NCBI GenBank assembly: GCA_022393335.1
Contig: JAJEKB010021880.1
Location: 1,686,406-1,750,405 of the forward strand
From: Macrotrachela quadricornifera
Taxonomy: Eukaryota; Rotifera; Eurotatoria; Philodinida; Philodinidae
DNA: 64,000 bases
Direction: 5' to 3'
The position numbers and the translations under genes are program-made. The notes under the pieces are model-generated. The model did not search any database, was not told the origin of the DNA, and saw only the letters and a list, made by a program, of their open reading frames with translations. The number at the start of each line of letters is the position of its first letter. The first letter of the stretch is position 1. Of the stretch, positions 1 to 10,799 are shown one piece after another.

Positions 1-808
1 TTTCTTTAATTTCATATTTTATATAATTCATCATATCTTTTAGACGAGGATCATTTTCATCACAAAGTGATATTTTAACTATCCATACTTTTTCATCTGT
101 ATTATAGAAGATTTCATTTACTTGAAATATACTACCAACCATCAACATGATCTCTTTCTCCTCTTGATTGGCACTTAGATGTGATACTTCAGCGTATGGT
201 GACAGTGAAAATGTTGTATCAATCTCAATTTCAAAGAGAAAACCCACTCCACTACTTGACGTATTTACAAATTGAGCAAACTGTAATGCACTATCTCGAT
301 TCAATGATGTACTATGTATACTGTTCAATGATCTAAGTTGTCCGATTTGTGTTTTCCATGGTTCAAACTCATCGCTTTCCACACGGTATCCACGATAAAC
401 ACGAATGATTGAATCTTCCTGATTTAAATTATTTTGAAATTGTTCATGTTCTTCGTCTAATTGTTTATAAATATATTTAATTATCATACGAAGAGTAACA
501 ATATTATGAAAATCCATTGATCTGAATGCTCGATTAAGTAGTACATACAACCCGCAATCTTTCGTATACCATTGTATTGCACGAGATGGTATAAAATCTC
601 TCTTAAATTCTTCTATATATGATTTTTCAACTTCATCATCTTCATAAGTTGTTTCCCATAATTTCAATAAATCATTTTTTGCTTCCTCTAAATCATCCAT
701 ACGCACTAATACTTCGATCAACATACGAACGAATACTGTATCGTTGAGATCTGGTGGTATTGTTGAATTTTTTGGAGTCTTGGTTGTTGATGATAAACAT
801 TTATCCAT
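1..808 (-). CDS. ART-TPR protein, type II, copy A (3' end outside window)
   Basis: Minus-strand reading frame opening with MDKCLSSTTK at an ATG at 806-808 and still open at base 1, so only about 269 N-terminal residues are present. The sequence is collinear with the complete genes at 24,997-26,268 and 42,822-44,087 and is closer to the former. Visible ADP-ribosyltransferase landmarks are VYRGYR (arginine of the R-S-E class), the serine motif HSTSLNRD and the catalytic E-x-E in EEKEIMLMVG. The C-terminal TPR part lies beyond the left edge. Members of this family are expected to transfer ADP-ribose from NAD+ to protein or other acceptors; the target is unknown. No stop or frameshift is seen in the visible part. 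The frame is intronless here and lacks the WLDA-type N-terminal domain of the type I genes. Confidence 0.85.
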   Translation of the reverse strand, partial: MDKCLSSTTKTPKNSTIPPDLNDTVFVRMLIEVLVRMDDLEEAKNDLLKLWETTYEDDEVEKSYIEEFKRDFIPSRAIQWYTKDCGLYVLLNRAFRSMDFHNIVTLRMIIKYIYKQLDEEHEQFQNNLNQEDSIIRVYRGYRVESDEFEPWKTQIGQLRSLNSIHSTSLNRDSALQFAQFVNTSSSGVGFLFEIEIDTTFSLSPYAEVSHLSANQEEKEIMLMVGSIFQVNEIFYNTDEKVWIVKISLCDENDPRLKDMMNYIKYEIKE

Positions 809-1250
809 CGTTTTCTTGCGTAGGAAACAGCACAGTAATTAAATTTAGTAAATTCTTTGTTGAATCTATATATAACAATAAATAGAATAAGAAATCAATA
901 TATTCTTTCTTTTTCTATAGAATAAATTACACCATAGAATTATTTCATGATAATTATACTTATCTGCTTAAATAAACATTTGCAGATAGTCTTACTAATT
1001 AACTATCTGATAATGTCTCAAAATTAATTAATTAATAATCGTTTTCTAAATAGATCTATCCTATGATCTAATAACACGGAAAATTGTACGAATTAAAAAT
1101 GTTTGTTGTTCTGGATCGCTCATATTAACACATCAAAAAGAATTTCCAAGTAAATTTATTGAAATTATCTGAAAAATCTCCAATTGCACTATTTTTATTT
1201 TCTCAATATCAAATATTGTCAGTAAATATTGTGCAATAGCTGATTGAAAG
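809..1250. other. 5' flank of copy A type II gene, shared segment
   Basis: Non-coding AT-rich flank with close matches upstream of the two other type II genes (26,269-26,412 then 28,912-29,010; and 44,088-44,246 then 44,900-45,210). The uninterrupted matches to copy C fix the left boundary of the LINE-bearing insertion at about 1,250. Any promoter of the type II gene should lie here, but no specific element is recognisable. Confidence 0.6.
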
Positions 1251-1276
1251 TCATTCCTCTTTCAGTGCTTATACAA

Positions 1277-1630
1277 GTATACCCAGGTCGAAGATTCCGG
1301 CCTCCGGAAACGGTCAGGAACCGGCCGGAAACGGTGTCTTTCCGGGAGCATTCCGGCCGTTTCCGCACAAGGAAATCGCCGGAACCGGCCGGAAAAAACA
1401 CGGATCAGGGAAGCAGTATTCCGGACCGGAAAGCAATCGTACCGGAAACGGTGTATTCCAAGCATTTCCGCAAGCTGGAAAACAAACGGATCGATACCGT
1501 ATCCTGCCGGAAAAAAACCAGGAACCCACGGGATACGTTCGTAAAACAACCCGGATCCCTCCAGAACGACAGCGGAATTATCTCGTAAAATTTCGGAAAA
1601 AACCGGAAAAGACACCGTTTCCCGCAATAA
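1277..1630 (+). repeat. GC-rich CCGG-motif repeat, left arm
   Basis: Unusually GC-rich island in AT-rich DNA, made of short variants of TTCCGG/CCGGAAACGG. It shares two stretches in inverted orientation with 4,205-4,320: 14 bp at 1,280-1,293 matching 4,307-4,320, and 29 bp at 1,401-1,429 matching 4,239-4,267 without mismatch. Open frames on both strands here follow from the base composition and short repeats; none resembles a protein. It behaves like a terminal or subterminal repeat of an element spanning about 1,277-4,322. Confidence 0.6.
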
Positions 1631-1675
1631 AATTTAAAAGACTTTCTCAAAATAATGAATCCGTCGAAGGAAAAA

Positions 1676-1751
1676 GTCTCAATGAGACATCATGAAGTCT
1701 CATTGAGACTCCATGATGTCTCATTCAGACTTCATGATGTCTCATTGAGAC
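1676..1751. repeat. 76 bp imperfect palindrome
   Basis: The outer 25 bases on each side are exact reverse complements (GTCTCAATGAGACATCATG at the left end), with mismatches only near the centre. It is made of alternating GTCTCATTGAGAC and CATGATGTCTC units, so it is both a palindrome and a short tandem array. No coding potential. Confidence 0.75.
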
Positions 1752-1786
1752 CTCTCCATAATATGATCTAACGGGTAGTAATCATA

Positions 1787-2090
1787 CCTACGATAGAAGG
1801 TGAAAATTCCTATTGATGCATCTCAATGATTCAAACTAATTAATATCATACCTACGATGGAAGGTAAAAGTCTCATTGATGCTTCTTAATGATATAAATC
1901 AATAAATATCAAACTTTTGATACGAAATAAAAGTCCCATTGAGGCTTCTCAATGATCTAAATCAATAAATATCAAACTCTTGATGCGAAATATAAGTCTT
2001 ATTTAGCCTTTTCAATGATATGTTTCATTGACTCTTCAATATACCTCGTAAACGAGGTAAGAGTCTAATTGAGACGTCTCAAAGACCTAA
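1787..2090. repeat. Diverged tandem repeat, unit about 64 bp
   Basis: Five diverged units, beginning near 1,787, 1,850, 1,916, 1,978 and 2,042. Each has a core like AAGTCTCATTGATGCTTCTC followed by CAATGAT and AATATCA. Part of the long 5' region of the LINE-bearing insertion. Confidence 0.6.
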
Positions 2091-2339
2091 ACTAATGTGT
2101 GATGATCAAAGCCTTCATCCTCATAAGAGTTAAGAGATTCATCGAGCCTATTCAATCAGGAACTCTACTAACAAAGCTTAGAATCTCAACGGCTAGGTTA
2201 GTCAAACTGCTTTATAAATGGTGTATAACCCAGGGTGAAGCTAACCGTAACGCTTAGGAAACCAAACCTTTCCTAAAATACATATCATACCGAAAATGTA
2301 TCGAAACCTACGTTCTCAATATCTAACAGTCACTCCAAG

Positions 2340-3620
2340 ATATATACCCAAACATTCAAAACAAAACACTCACTAGGTAATTGACCTATAGTTTCAATCT
2401 GACATCTCAATATTATGAAAGATTTTATCAAAAAAATTTTATCTACCCTTAACCTTATGCATACAAAATAATCTACCCTTATACTTCGTTTTTTTCCTAA
2501 GTTCAAAAGAGACTGAAAATGATTTTTCATCTTACTAAAATAAGTAAAAAATTCCTACCTGAAGTATTTTTCATACGAAAAAAAGTGTTACTATGTGTTT
2601 GTGAAATACTTGAAACAGGCTCCCTTATATAAGCTGACATGTTCAAAACAAAACGGTGATTGGGTAAGCGACCTAAAGTCTCAATGAGACATCTCAATAT
2701 TATGAAAGATCTTTATCAAAAAAAGTTTATTACCCTTAACTTTATGCATACAAAATAATCTATCCTTATACTTCGTTTTTTCCTAAGTTCAAAAGAGACT
2801 GAAAATGATTTTTCGTTTCACTAAAATGAGTAAAAAAATCCTACCTGTAGTATTTTTCATATGAAAAAAAGTATTACTATGTGTATGTGAAATACTTGAA
2901 ACAGGCTCCTTTATATAGGCTGACATGCTCAAAACGAAACAGTGAATGGGTAAGCGACCTAAAGTGTCAATGAGACATCTCAATATTATGAAAGATCTTT
3001 ATCAAAAAAAGTTTATTTACCCTCATCTTATGCATACAAAATAATCTATTATTATACTTCGTTTTTTCCCCAAGTTCAAAAGAGACTGAAAATGATTTTT
3101 CGTTTCACTAAAATGAGTAAAAAGATCCTACCTTAAGTATTTTTCATACGAAAAAAAGTATTACAATGTGTATGTGAAACATCTCAAATGGGATCCCGTA
3201 TATAAGCTGACATGTTCAAAACAAAACGGTAATTGGGTAGTCGACCGAGAGCCTGAATGAGACGTCTCAATACTAGAGAAGATCTGTACGAGAAAATTTT
3301 CTTTACGTCTCAATCTTATGTATACAGGATAATCTACCTTTACACCTCGCGTTTTGGCTTAGTTCAAATGAGACCCAAAATGATTTTTCATCTTACTAAA
3401 ATCAATAAAAAAATTCCTACCTGAAGTATTTTTCGTACGAGGAAAAGTATCGCAGTGTGTATGTGAATTATTTTGAATGGGCTCGCCTATATAGAGTGAC
3501 ATATTCAAAACCAATTGTTGAGTGGGTAGTTGAGCTAAAGCCTCAAGGAAACATTTGTAAAGTACAAAGGATCTTCTGGAGAAAACGTTTCTCGTTAACG
3601 TCAGTTGTAGGAGATAGTAT
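2340..3620. repeat. Tandem array, about 4.4 units of 286 bp
   Basis: The landmark TTCAAAACAAAAC recurs near 2,353, 2,639, 2,925, 3,211 and, diverged, 3,502, giving a period of 286-291 bp. Each unit also holds CATCTCAATATTATGAAAG and a CATACGAAAAAAAG block. The last unit is the most diverged. Short minus-strand frames recur in each unit but differ in length and have no recognisable product. The array lies upstream of LINE ORF1, where some LINEs carry promoter monomers. Confidence 0.8.
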
Positions 3621-3659
3621 ATTATCACACTCTTCATTTCGGTTATTTTGTAAGAGGAA

Positions 3660-4200
3660 GTCAGATTTTTTTTCAGTAGTCATCAACGTCTGAGATGTGG
3701 GAGTGACATGAATGTTTTTTACATCGATGAAAGCCCTCGTGCAGTCTCATAATTCGCTTCATTAGTTGTGCTAAAATTTAGGTAGTTTTTTATGAGTCTT
3801 TCGGTAGATCATTGTGCGGCAGATAAAAAAATAGCTGTAAAGATGTTATACTGGTGTAGTGAAATAATTAACATAAATTTCCATATCATGTACTGTTGTA
3901 AAATGGGGTTGTTTTTGTAACTTTCTAATTAAAAGAGATCCTAATGAATTTAAGTGACAAAATTTTGATCAATTTATAGTATATTTTCAATTTCTGATGT
4001 TATTTTTAGACGTTGGTTTTTGGTCAAATTTTTTATAGTAATGAGCTGTAAGAAAATGCTAAAAAAGAAACACTATTTTTAATAAGAGATTGATTTATTA
4101 GTCAAAAGATCGTATGACTCAGCACAGCTTGAGATTCCTATTGTTAGTTCGGAACTGCTACATATGGTTGATATATATATGAGTATCATTTCTCAATATA
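3660..4200. other. Non-coding part of the insertion
   Basis: AT-rich stretch between the 286 bp array and the right GC-rich arm. No open frame longer than about 60 codons with protein-like content and no further repeat structure seen. Confidence 0.4.
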
Positions 4201-4204
4201 GGAA

Positions 4205-4320
4205 TCAGCGGGAACAGTACGGAAAACTCCGGCAACTTCCGGTCCGGAATACTGCTTCCCTGATCCGGTGATTTCCGATGAATTCCGGCCGGATCCGGCC
4301 CGTACGCTTCGACCTGGGTA
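4205..4320 (-). repeat. GC-rich CCGG-motif repeat, right arm
   Basis: Inverted partner of the GC-rich island at 1,277-1,630: 29 bp exact at 4,239-4,267 and 14 bp exact at 4,307-4,320 (CTTCGACCTGGGTA). The order of the two matching blocks is preserved in inversion, but spacing is compressed from about 107 bp to about 39 bp, so one arm has been shortened or the other expanded. Confidence 0.6.
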
Positions 4321-4417
4321 CACGCATTTCTTTCTCTTCTATTTCTTTATCCTTATCGTGTATCCTCCAAAAAAAAAGAGTAGACTTTATCTAATTGAAA
4401 CCCTAATTTAGCTGATT

Positions 4418-6332
4418 ATGAGCGGGGGTCATTTTTTCTTTCTAAACAATGAGGGAACTCAAATGGTATTCAATGCAAATTCAGGTACGTATTACTCATT
4501 AGTAGCCAACGATCTCTCACATGGTAGAGTCAATCAACATAACAAATCGTTAATATCTAATCAATAACAAAATTATAAGTTAGTTCCTTTACAGTCGATG
4601 AGTATTTCTGAAAATAAACAATCACTATTGCGAAAAACTCACACGTCATCAAAAGTAATGGATTATGAAACAACAAAATCGGTGCATCAAAATACTCCAA
4701 GTCATCAACAAAAATAACAAAACCGAAGCACCAGGTGGCATGATAATACTCAACAAAATACGTCTATGCTTATACAGCAAGCTAACATACCAACAGAACA
4801 TACTAGTATTCCATATCTTTCAGAACAAGAAAAAATTCAAGTGACGGATAATGAAGAAAGAAACGTTGAGTCACATATCAATCTAGAAGAACAACAAGAT
4901 TCGATAGCAATCGTTAATAAACGAGGTCTTAACGATAATGATGACTTCATTTCGGTGAAATCTAACAAATCAAGAAAAAACTATCATGACGAAAGAATCA
5001 GATAAGAGAAGCTTGTTGAAGTGATGAATACAAATCCTAATATCTCAAAAGAAAGAATTCAATATAACTCCTCAAGTACAGACCAGGTGAAGCCAAAATA
5101 GAATGAAGTAATGCTAGCCGCATGTCACATTGCAGCGACACGCTACCAGTTTTCACTATTTATAATTACATTCAAGACAATTGTGAAAGACAAAATGGTT
5201 ATTGATGAACTAATCAAACATGCTAAAGAGTTAAATACAGAACTGAAGATCATTACGTATCGTCATGAAAAAATTGAAACACATCACAGTCTTCTAGCCT
5301 TTGTAGAAAACATCGATTCTTTTTGTTTCCTAAATAACGATTCAAATTGGCCGTTGCATCTGTGTAGTGAAATGTTCGAGGTGAAAAAGCCGTCAACTCC
5401 ACCACAGCTTCGCGTTATCCTTCAGAATGTCTCGTTGAATGCCGGTTGGGAAGAGTTTGTCTATGATTTAAAAGAACAGTATCCTGAAGTAGTTCAAGTG
5501 ATCCGCTTAAAGAATCGTTCGCAAAATCCTATTCGTACGGTAAAGGTTGAATTCTCTTGTGCTAAAGCACGAATAGAGGCGTTGTAAAAGAAAGAAATGT
5601 CGGTCAATCATATCAAATATCGAGTAGTTGAATATCTGGCACTAGCCCAAGTATTATTATGTGGAAACTGTTGTGAAATCGGTCACTTTCCAAAAAATTG
5701 TCTTCCTCGGGATAGAACTATATGTAAAACCTGTAGTGAAAGCTGTGATGATATTAAAAACCATAAGTGTTTGAGTGTTGCGAAATGTATTAGATGTAGT
5801 GAGAAACACAAATCTACGGATGCAAAATGCTTAGTAGTAAAAAGATATCGAGCCGCTCTTACTAGAAATCTTCTCCAACAAACTGCTACACGTATTAAGG
5901 AGTTTGATAACACCAATCCGTCTCAAGTTGACTTTCCGCTTGCCTTTGCCAAATATAAACAACCAGCTGTTTCTGTCACAATAAGTCAAGAATTGGAAAC
6001 GAACTTGGATGCACGTATTTCAAAGAAACTTGATTCTTTTTTGGAAGAGATCATGATGGAATAAAAAAAAAACACGTGAAACTATGGATGAATTAAGTAG
6101 CGAAATGCGTCATCAAGACGAGGAATCGAATTCTAAGATTGAAGCTGTTAGAAAGAAAGCTCATATGTTAGAGATCGAACTGCAAGAATATATGTCTATG
6201 ATGAACCGAATTATAGAAACTGTCTGTCTGATCATTATTCACAATGTCAAGGTCTCAGAGGAAGACAAGCGATATTTTTCTACTGAAGCGCAAAAGCTGA
6301 GAACACGATATACTCTGTCTAAAGTTACTTAA
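4418..6332 (+). pseudogene. LINE ORF1, CCHC zinc-knuckle nucleic-acid-binding protein, decayed
   Basis: A continuous protein-like frame starts at ATG 4,418 (MSGGHFFFLNNEG) and ends at TAA 6,330. It is broken by in-frame stops at 4,565 (TAA), 4,715 (TAA), 5,003 (TAA), 5,099 (TAG), 5,585 (TAA) and 6,062 (TAA), and by one extra base in the A-run at 6,063-6,072. The N-terminal third is Asn/Gln-rich. A central domain (about 5,111-5,587) precedes three cysteine clusters: CGNCCEIGHFPKNC, which fits C-x2-C-x4-H-x4-C exactly, then CKTCSESC and CIRCSEKH. The C-terminal part after 6,084 is charged and probably coiled-coil. Such ORF1 products bind LINE RNA in the transposition particle. The ORF1 stop overlaps the ORF2 start (TAATG). 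As it stands it cannot make a full protein under the standard code. Confidence 0.8.
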
Positions 6333-9300
6333 TGATGTCAACCACAAATACTGTTATTTATACACCGACTAGAAAACATATAGACTATGAAATGAACAAT
6401 CACACCCTTGATTTCAAAACAAAACACTTCCTAGATAACGCTCGCACTTTTCTCCTGCCAAAAGATTTTTGCTTGCTTTCAAATATTCTGTTAGAATGGC
6501 ACTCTTCGGCATCTCTTGTAGAGCTAGTATCTCAATGGGACTTATATAAAAAACCTCCATCCCAATCTCCATTCAATTCTAGAGATGCTCTTTGCCTCAA
6601 TGTTCGAGGTTTCGATATTCGATGGGGGGAGGTCAGCCTTCTGGTCGCAACTTATAGTTTCGATATAATCGTACTTGGCGAAGTTGGTCGTCTTAATTCG
6701 TCTCTCACAGGTGCTGCATTTGCTAACTATCACTATTTCTATCAACCGGGTGAAAATGCACACGGTCGGGTACTAGTCCTCGTCCGTACAGGTATCTAGG
6801 TATTGAGAATCATGTGTTCACTACCAAACGTATGTACTGTAGATCTATATCTAGAACAACTAATTAGAATCATCGCGACTTATGCTCCCGAAAGTCAATC
6901 GTGGAAATGGGATGACCTCTCAAGCTTAGCTACATCCAGTTGCATAGTCATGGGCGATTTCAATGTGGACTTAGAAAAAGATGGGGACAAAGCGGAACTA
7001 TTAGTTCGATGGATGGATTGCCTAAATCTGATTCCAACTGTGCCAGATACTAATACTTTTTTGAGATCTGATAGAGCGATTGATTACACATTATCTGCAG
7101 GTGTGGACATTGCAGTTCAAACATATGAAGGTGATATAACAAGTGATCATAAACTACTTATATGTAATCTGTCATACGATGGAAAAGAAAAGCAGTATAG
7201 TTGTAAAACAAATTGGTCTATATTTTCAATAGCATACACCTTTGATTTCTGGGAGAAAGAATGGTGTGATGGCCTTTATGATGATACATATACGTTGTAT
7301 AGCTCCTTTTTATCACTCTTAGCCGCTCGCTGCACTACGTATTTTTCGCTCAAGAAGGCTAAATCCTCAATTCCACGTGAACGTCGATCATTATTTGCTG
7401 AAAGTCGTAGGCTCTTGTTTACGGCTAAAAGAAAAGGTGATGTATCTCTTCGTCAAGTGGCAAATTGCTTACAAAACAGAGCAAGATACGAATTAAAACG
7501 ATTCCAGGAAAATCAGTTGAATAAACAGCTGAAGGAACGGCATTTACCAGGTGAAGGCTCTACAGTGTTCTGGAATAAAACTAAACGGCATTTTCGATTC
7601 ATCGCGTCTACCCTAAGGGGATTAATATTACCAGATGGGAACGTAACAAGAGGCCCGCAAACAATGGCAAATGTTGCAGTCGATCATTATGCATCTCTGT
7701 TTAAATCACCGGAAGTACATCGTTCGCATGCATATGCAGATTTTCCAGCAACGCAGGAAAACAACATGTCAGACCCTATCCCACCTGTAACATATCCAGA
7801 AATACTCAAAGTATTAACAAAAAGGAAGAAAAAGCGATCGTGTGATGCGCATGGCCTGTCGCCATTCTTTCTAGAACAAATGCCTCGTAATTGCTGGCAT
7901 CAGCTGGTCAAATTGTTCATTCATTCATTTGAAACGTGCTTTCTATCGAGAAAATTCAAGGACTTAAGAATGGTTCTTCTAGCAAAAGAAGAAGCTATCT
8001 GTCCGCCAGATCAAACACATCCTATCTCTCTTCTTGATTCGTTTTTAAAAGTATTGGAAAAACTATTCCTTAATCGGTTCATACAAGCTCTTAATGGCCG
8101 TGGAATATTACCTGATAATCAATCTGGATTCAGGGCAGGTTTTCAACTCCAGACACGGGTACTGTTACTAATAGAACAAATAGGTTCGTACATTTCCAAT
8201 TGTTCGCCGTTTGCAACAGGATTCATAGACTTCAAGTCTGCCTTTTGACCAGCTATGGTTTGAGGGTTGTTTAGGCAAACTGACTCGTATGGGGATCTCC
8301 AGAGTTATGTGAATTGGATTAGAGCATGGTTGGAAGGACGTCGTGACACGATTGAAATACATGAGAAGAGATCCGAATGGTTCTCTATACATAGTGGTGG
8401 TTCACAAGGATCTAGCCTCACGCCGTCGTTATTCATAACTTATAATAGTGACATGTCAGAATTCTTGCCGAAGGCAATGTCGTTCTTCTTCACTGATGAT
8501 GTGGCAGCAGTAGTAGCGGGTTAGATAGGCGAACAATTCACGTCTCAATGTATTGACTTGGAACGAAGACTAAAAAAGCTGTTTGAATATTTGGAATTTT
8601 ACGCAATACTATCAGTTCAACCAATTGACTACTCAAAGACTGTTGTAATGTTCTCTGCTCTCGCGGTTAACTATCCGAATCCGATGCCAGTGTTACGCTG
8701 TGGCAATGTTGAAATCAGCTGGGTTTCGTCCTATAAGTATCTGGACTACTGGTTGACATCCAAATTGGGATGGGGCAATATCATACAAAAATCGTGTATG
8801 CGAATTCGTCAACAAATGGGTCTGGTTAATCCAATACGCTTTGCAGGTATTACATCATCTTCCCTGCGACGTGCTTTATTTTCTACATTTGTACTACCAC
8901 TGTTTACTTGGCTGTTTGCTCTCTACTCACTATTTACCAACTGTCAACAATCAAAGTTAAATCACTTCTACTATACATGTCTTAAACGCGTTATGCGTTG
9001 CTGTCATTGGAACGACTTTTTTTTGCCTATGCTTTTAATGAATCCTCGTTGGATGATCAATGCTTTCGATACTGGATTAAATATTGCAAAAAACTAAATT
9101 CGTCTGTCGATGGCCGTCTCTTGATTGAACAAATATTATTAAATAACCACAGGGCTAGATGGATCGATCGTGAAATTAGGATACGATGGATGTGGCCTTC
9201 AAAACGTTACAACCATCACTTTGATGTATTTTCAATGGCCCTAGATTGGAGAGCAAGACACCGCACAACCGATTCTGTCGTACCACTAGTTATCGAGGAT

Positions 9301-9336
9301 CTTCTCTGTTTTGCGGAACACCCAGATACCTTCTAG
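6332..9336 (+). pseudogene. LINE ORF2, endonuclease-reverse transcriptase, decayed
   Basis: One reading frame carries, in order, an AP-type endonuclease/exonuclease/phosphatase domain (VMGDFNVDL near 6,950; ITSDHKLLIC near 7,140), a reverse transcriptase (DNQSGFRAG near 8,116, GFIDFKSAF near 8,220, GGSQGSSLTP near 8,398, catalytic FTDD near 8,490) and a C-terminal region ending AEHPDTF. Lesions: in-frame TAG at 6,797 and 8,522; an extra T near 8,238 (SAF then DQLW in the next frame) compensated near 8,306; and a frameshift near 9,020 in a T-run, after which the frame continues as FAYAFNESSLDD. The second catalytic position reads FTDD rather than FADD. The domain order is that of L1/Jockey/CR1-type LINEs; the clade cannot be fixed by eye. 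Confidence 0.88.
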
Positions 9337-9548
9337 TATCGCTGATTTCCCAGATTTACCTATAAGTCACATGGTACCTTCTTACATCGCCCTTGAACAA
9401 TCACTCTTGCAACATTTAGGACGCAGCTTTTGATTTTTTCTTTTTCTTTTTCTTTTTCTATTGCTTACGAATATCTCGAAGATACATTGTCCCTTTAGGA
9501 CCGTAAGGGTCATAGGGAGCATATTTGCAAATAAAAAATAATATCTAA
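9337..9548 (+). other. LINE 3' untranslated region and tail
   Basis: Follows the ORF2 stop and contains a pyrimidine tract of TTTTTC repeats at about 9,432-9,458. It ends in an A-rich tail directly before the right copy of the target-site duplication. Confidence 0.6.
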
Positions 9549-10630
9549 TTGAAAGCACATATAAGATTGTATTAATTGATAGGCTTAATATTCAAGAAAA
9601 ATTCGAAAGTAAAAGTTTCCAACATCTGAAAACCTCAAAAGAGACGCTGTAGTTTGATTTTATGTTTCCTGATAGTTCGCATAAATTACACTTTGATGGT
9701 AGTTAGAGTTTGCTTTTTCATTCATTAAAAGATTAATATACGAAAAGTCGATTTTCACTCCTCTAATCTTTGATTCACGTATCCAAATATAGTTCTTATT
9801 TATCTGTCATTATTTTCTAATGTAGTTACGATAGAACTCGATGTTCTTATCATGAATATCATATTTATATTAAACTTACACCATATTTATTGAAGAAAAA
9901 TAAGTTTTTAAATTCATCAGTTGTTGAAAATCTCTTTTTTTAATATATTGATTGACTCAGATCTCTATAGTCTAATGATAGAGTGTACATCCACATTCAA
10001 ACTACAACTACATGCGTAGTTTGGTTTATCTTTTCTTATCAGTCTATTTTAGCATTAAAATTTAAAAGACTATAGGGGTTTCATGAATAAAAACTAAGAT
10101 TTTCAAGGAATCCCAGAAAAAAAATGAGAGGCGATCTGTGCTTTAGCTTTGTTAGGCTTGTAACCTATGGTAATACAAGACACTTTTGAGACTTTCAAGT
10201 CTCATATAGTGTTGGTATTAGACATCATTGTTATCGTATTTGTAGAAGTACATAAGAAAATATACAGTATCCTAGTTCGCTATTTAACTCGATTTCATTG
10301 TTTTGATTACTGAAGACTCCCTCCCATCGAGTTAATAACTCTACGTACCATCTATAGATATGGTATAAGAAAACTTACAACAAACTCAACAGCACTAACT
10401 CGTCTGATGGGGGCTTGTCGTTTTCTACTAACCTAGTAATATTACTATGTATACATTGAAAATCAAATTTTTGTCCTTTCCCTTTTATTCACAAGACACT
10501 ATTCTTATATCCTTTAAGAATTTGAATTGCTGAAACGAGCAGTTTTTCTTTTTCATGAGTTACAGAATACGGAGACATTGTAATATGTGAGATATAAGTC
10601 TTGCCTAGCTTTAAAGTATTGTACCGAGTG
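9549..10630. other. Copy A segment, matches copy C, no gene seen
   Basis: Matches 45,199-45,719 and then 47,520-48,110. The two parts are contiguous here but separated in copy C by the 1.8 kb TTAA element. AT-rich, with no protein-like frame on either strand. Confidence 0.6.
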
Positions 10631-10632
10631 GT

Positions 10633-10690
10633 GTCACATATCCAGGATTTTGGAGATGCCACCACATCTCCAAAATTCTGGATATGTGAC
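10633..10690. repeat. Near-perfect hairpin, 26 bp stem and 6 nt loop
   Basis: The arms 10,633-10,658 and 10,665-10,690 are reverse complements apart from one position that would be a G-U pair in RNA; the loop is CCACCA. The hairpin and its right flank to about 10,790 have no counterpart in copy C at 48,070-48,110, so it arrived in, or was lost from, only one copy. It could be a tiny foldback element or encode a folded RNA. Confidence 0.7.
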
Positions 10691-10799
10691 AGTGCTGTGT
10701 CAAAATGGTAGATTGTCGAAAGTTACAATGCTGAAACACGGATTATCGAACTTCGATGAGCTTCATTTCTACAGTGTCATTTTCGGCAAAGTATGAATT

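Larger units (their letters stand above)
1251..9548 (+). mobile_element. 8.3 kb LINE-bearing insertion with target-site duplication
   Basis: Copy C at 45,190-45,240 is uninterrupted where this copy is split. The 11-12 bp stretch ending in ATTGAAAG occurs at both ends here (1,239-1,250 and 9,549-9,560, with two mismatches) and once in copy C, so it reads as a target-site duplication. The right end is the 3' side of a non-LTR retrotransposon with an A-rich tail (ATAAAAAATAATA). The left end lies in the GC-rich repeat region, so the insertion is either one full-length LINE with a 3.1 kb 5' region, or a LINE carrying a nested element in its 5' part. Coding parts are decayed (see ORF1 and ORF2). 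Confidence 0.75.

Noticed and set aside
1244..1650. Overlapping long open frames on both strands of the GC-rich island
   Set aside because: They are produced by short CCGG repeats; the translations are low-complexity (RFRP/GSGDF types) and match no protein style.
5683..5916. Minus-strand frame opposite the zinc-knuckle region of LINE ORF1
   Set aside because: It is a shadow of the plus-strand coding sequence, whose CCHC motif is unmistakable.
9955..10020. tRNA-like wording (CTATAGTCTAATGATAG then CATTCAAAC), also at 45,605-45,670
   Set aside because: The spacing between the A-box-like and B-box-like parts is too short and no cloverleaf can be drawn; at most an old SINE relic.
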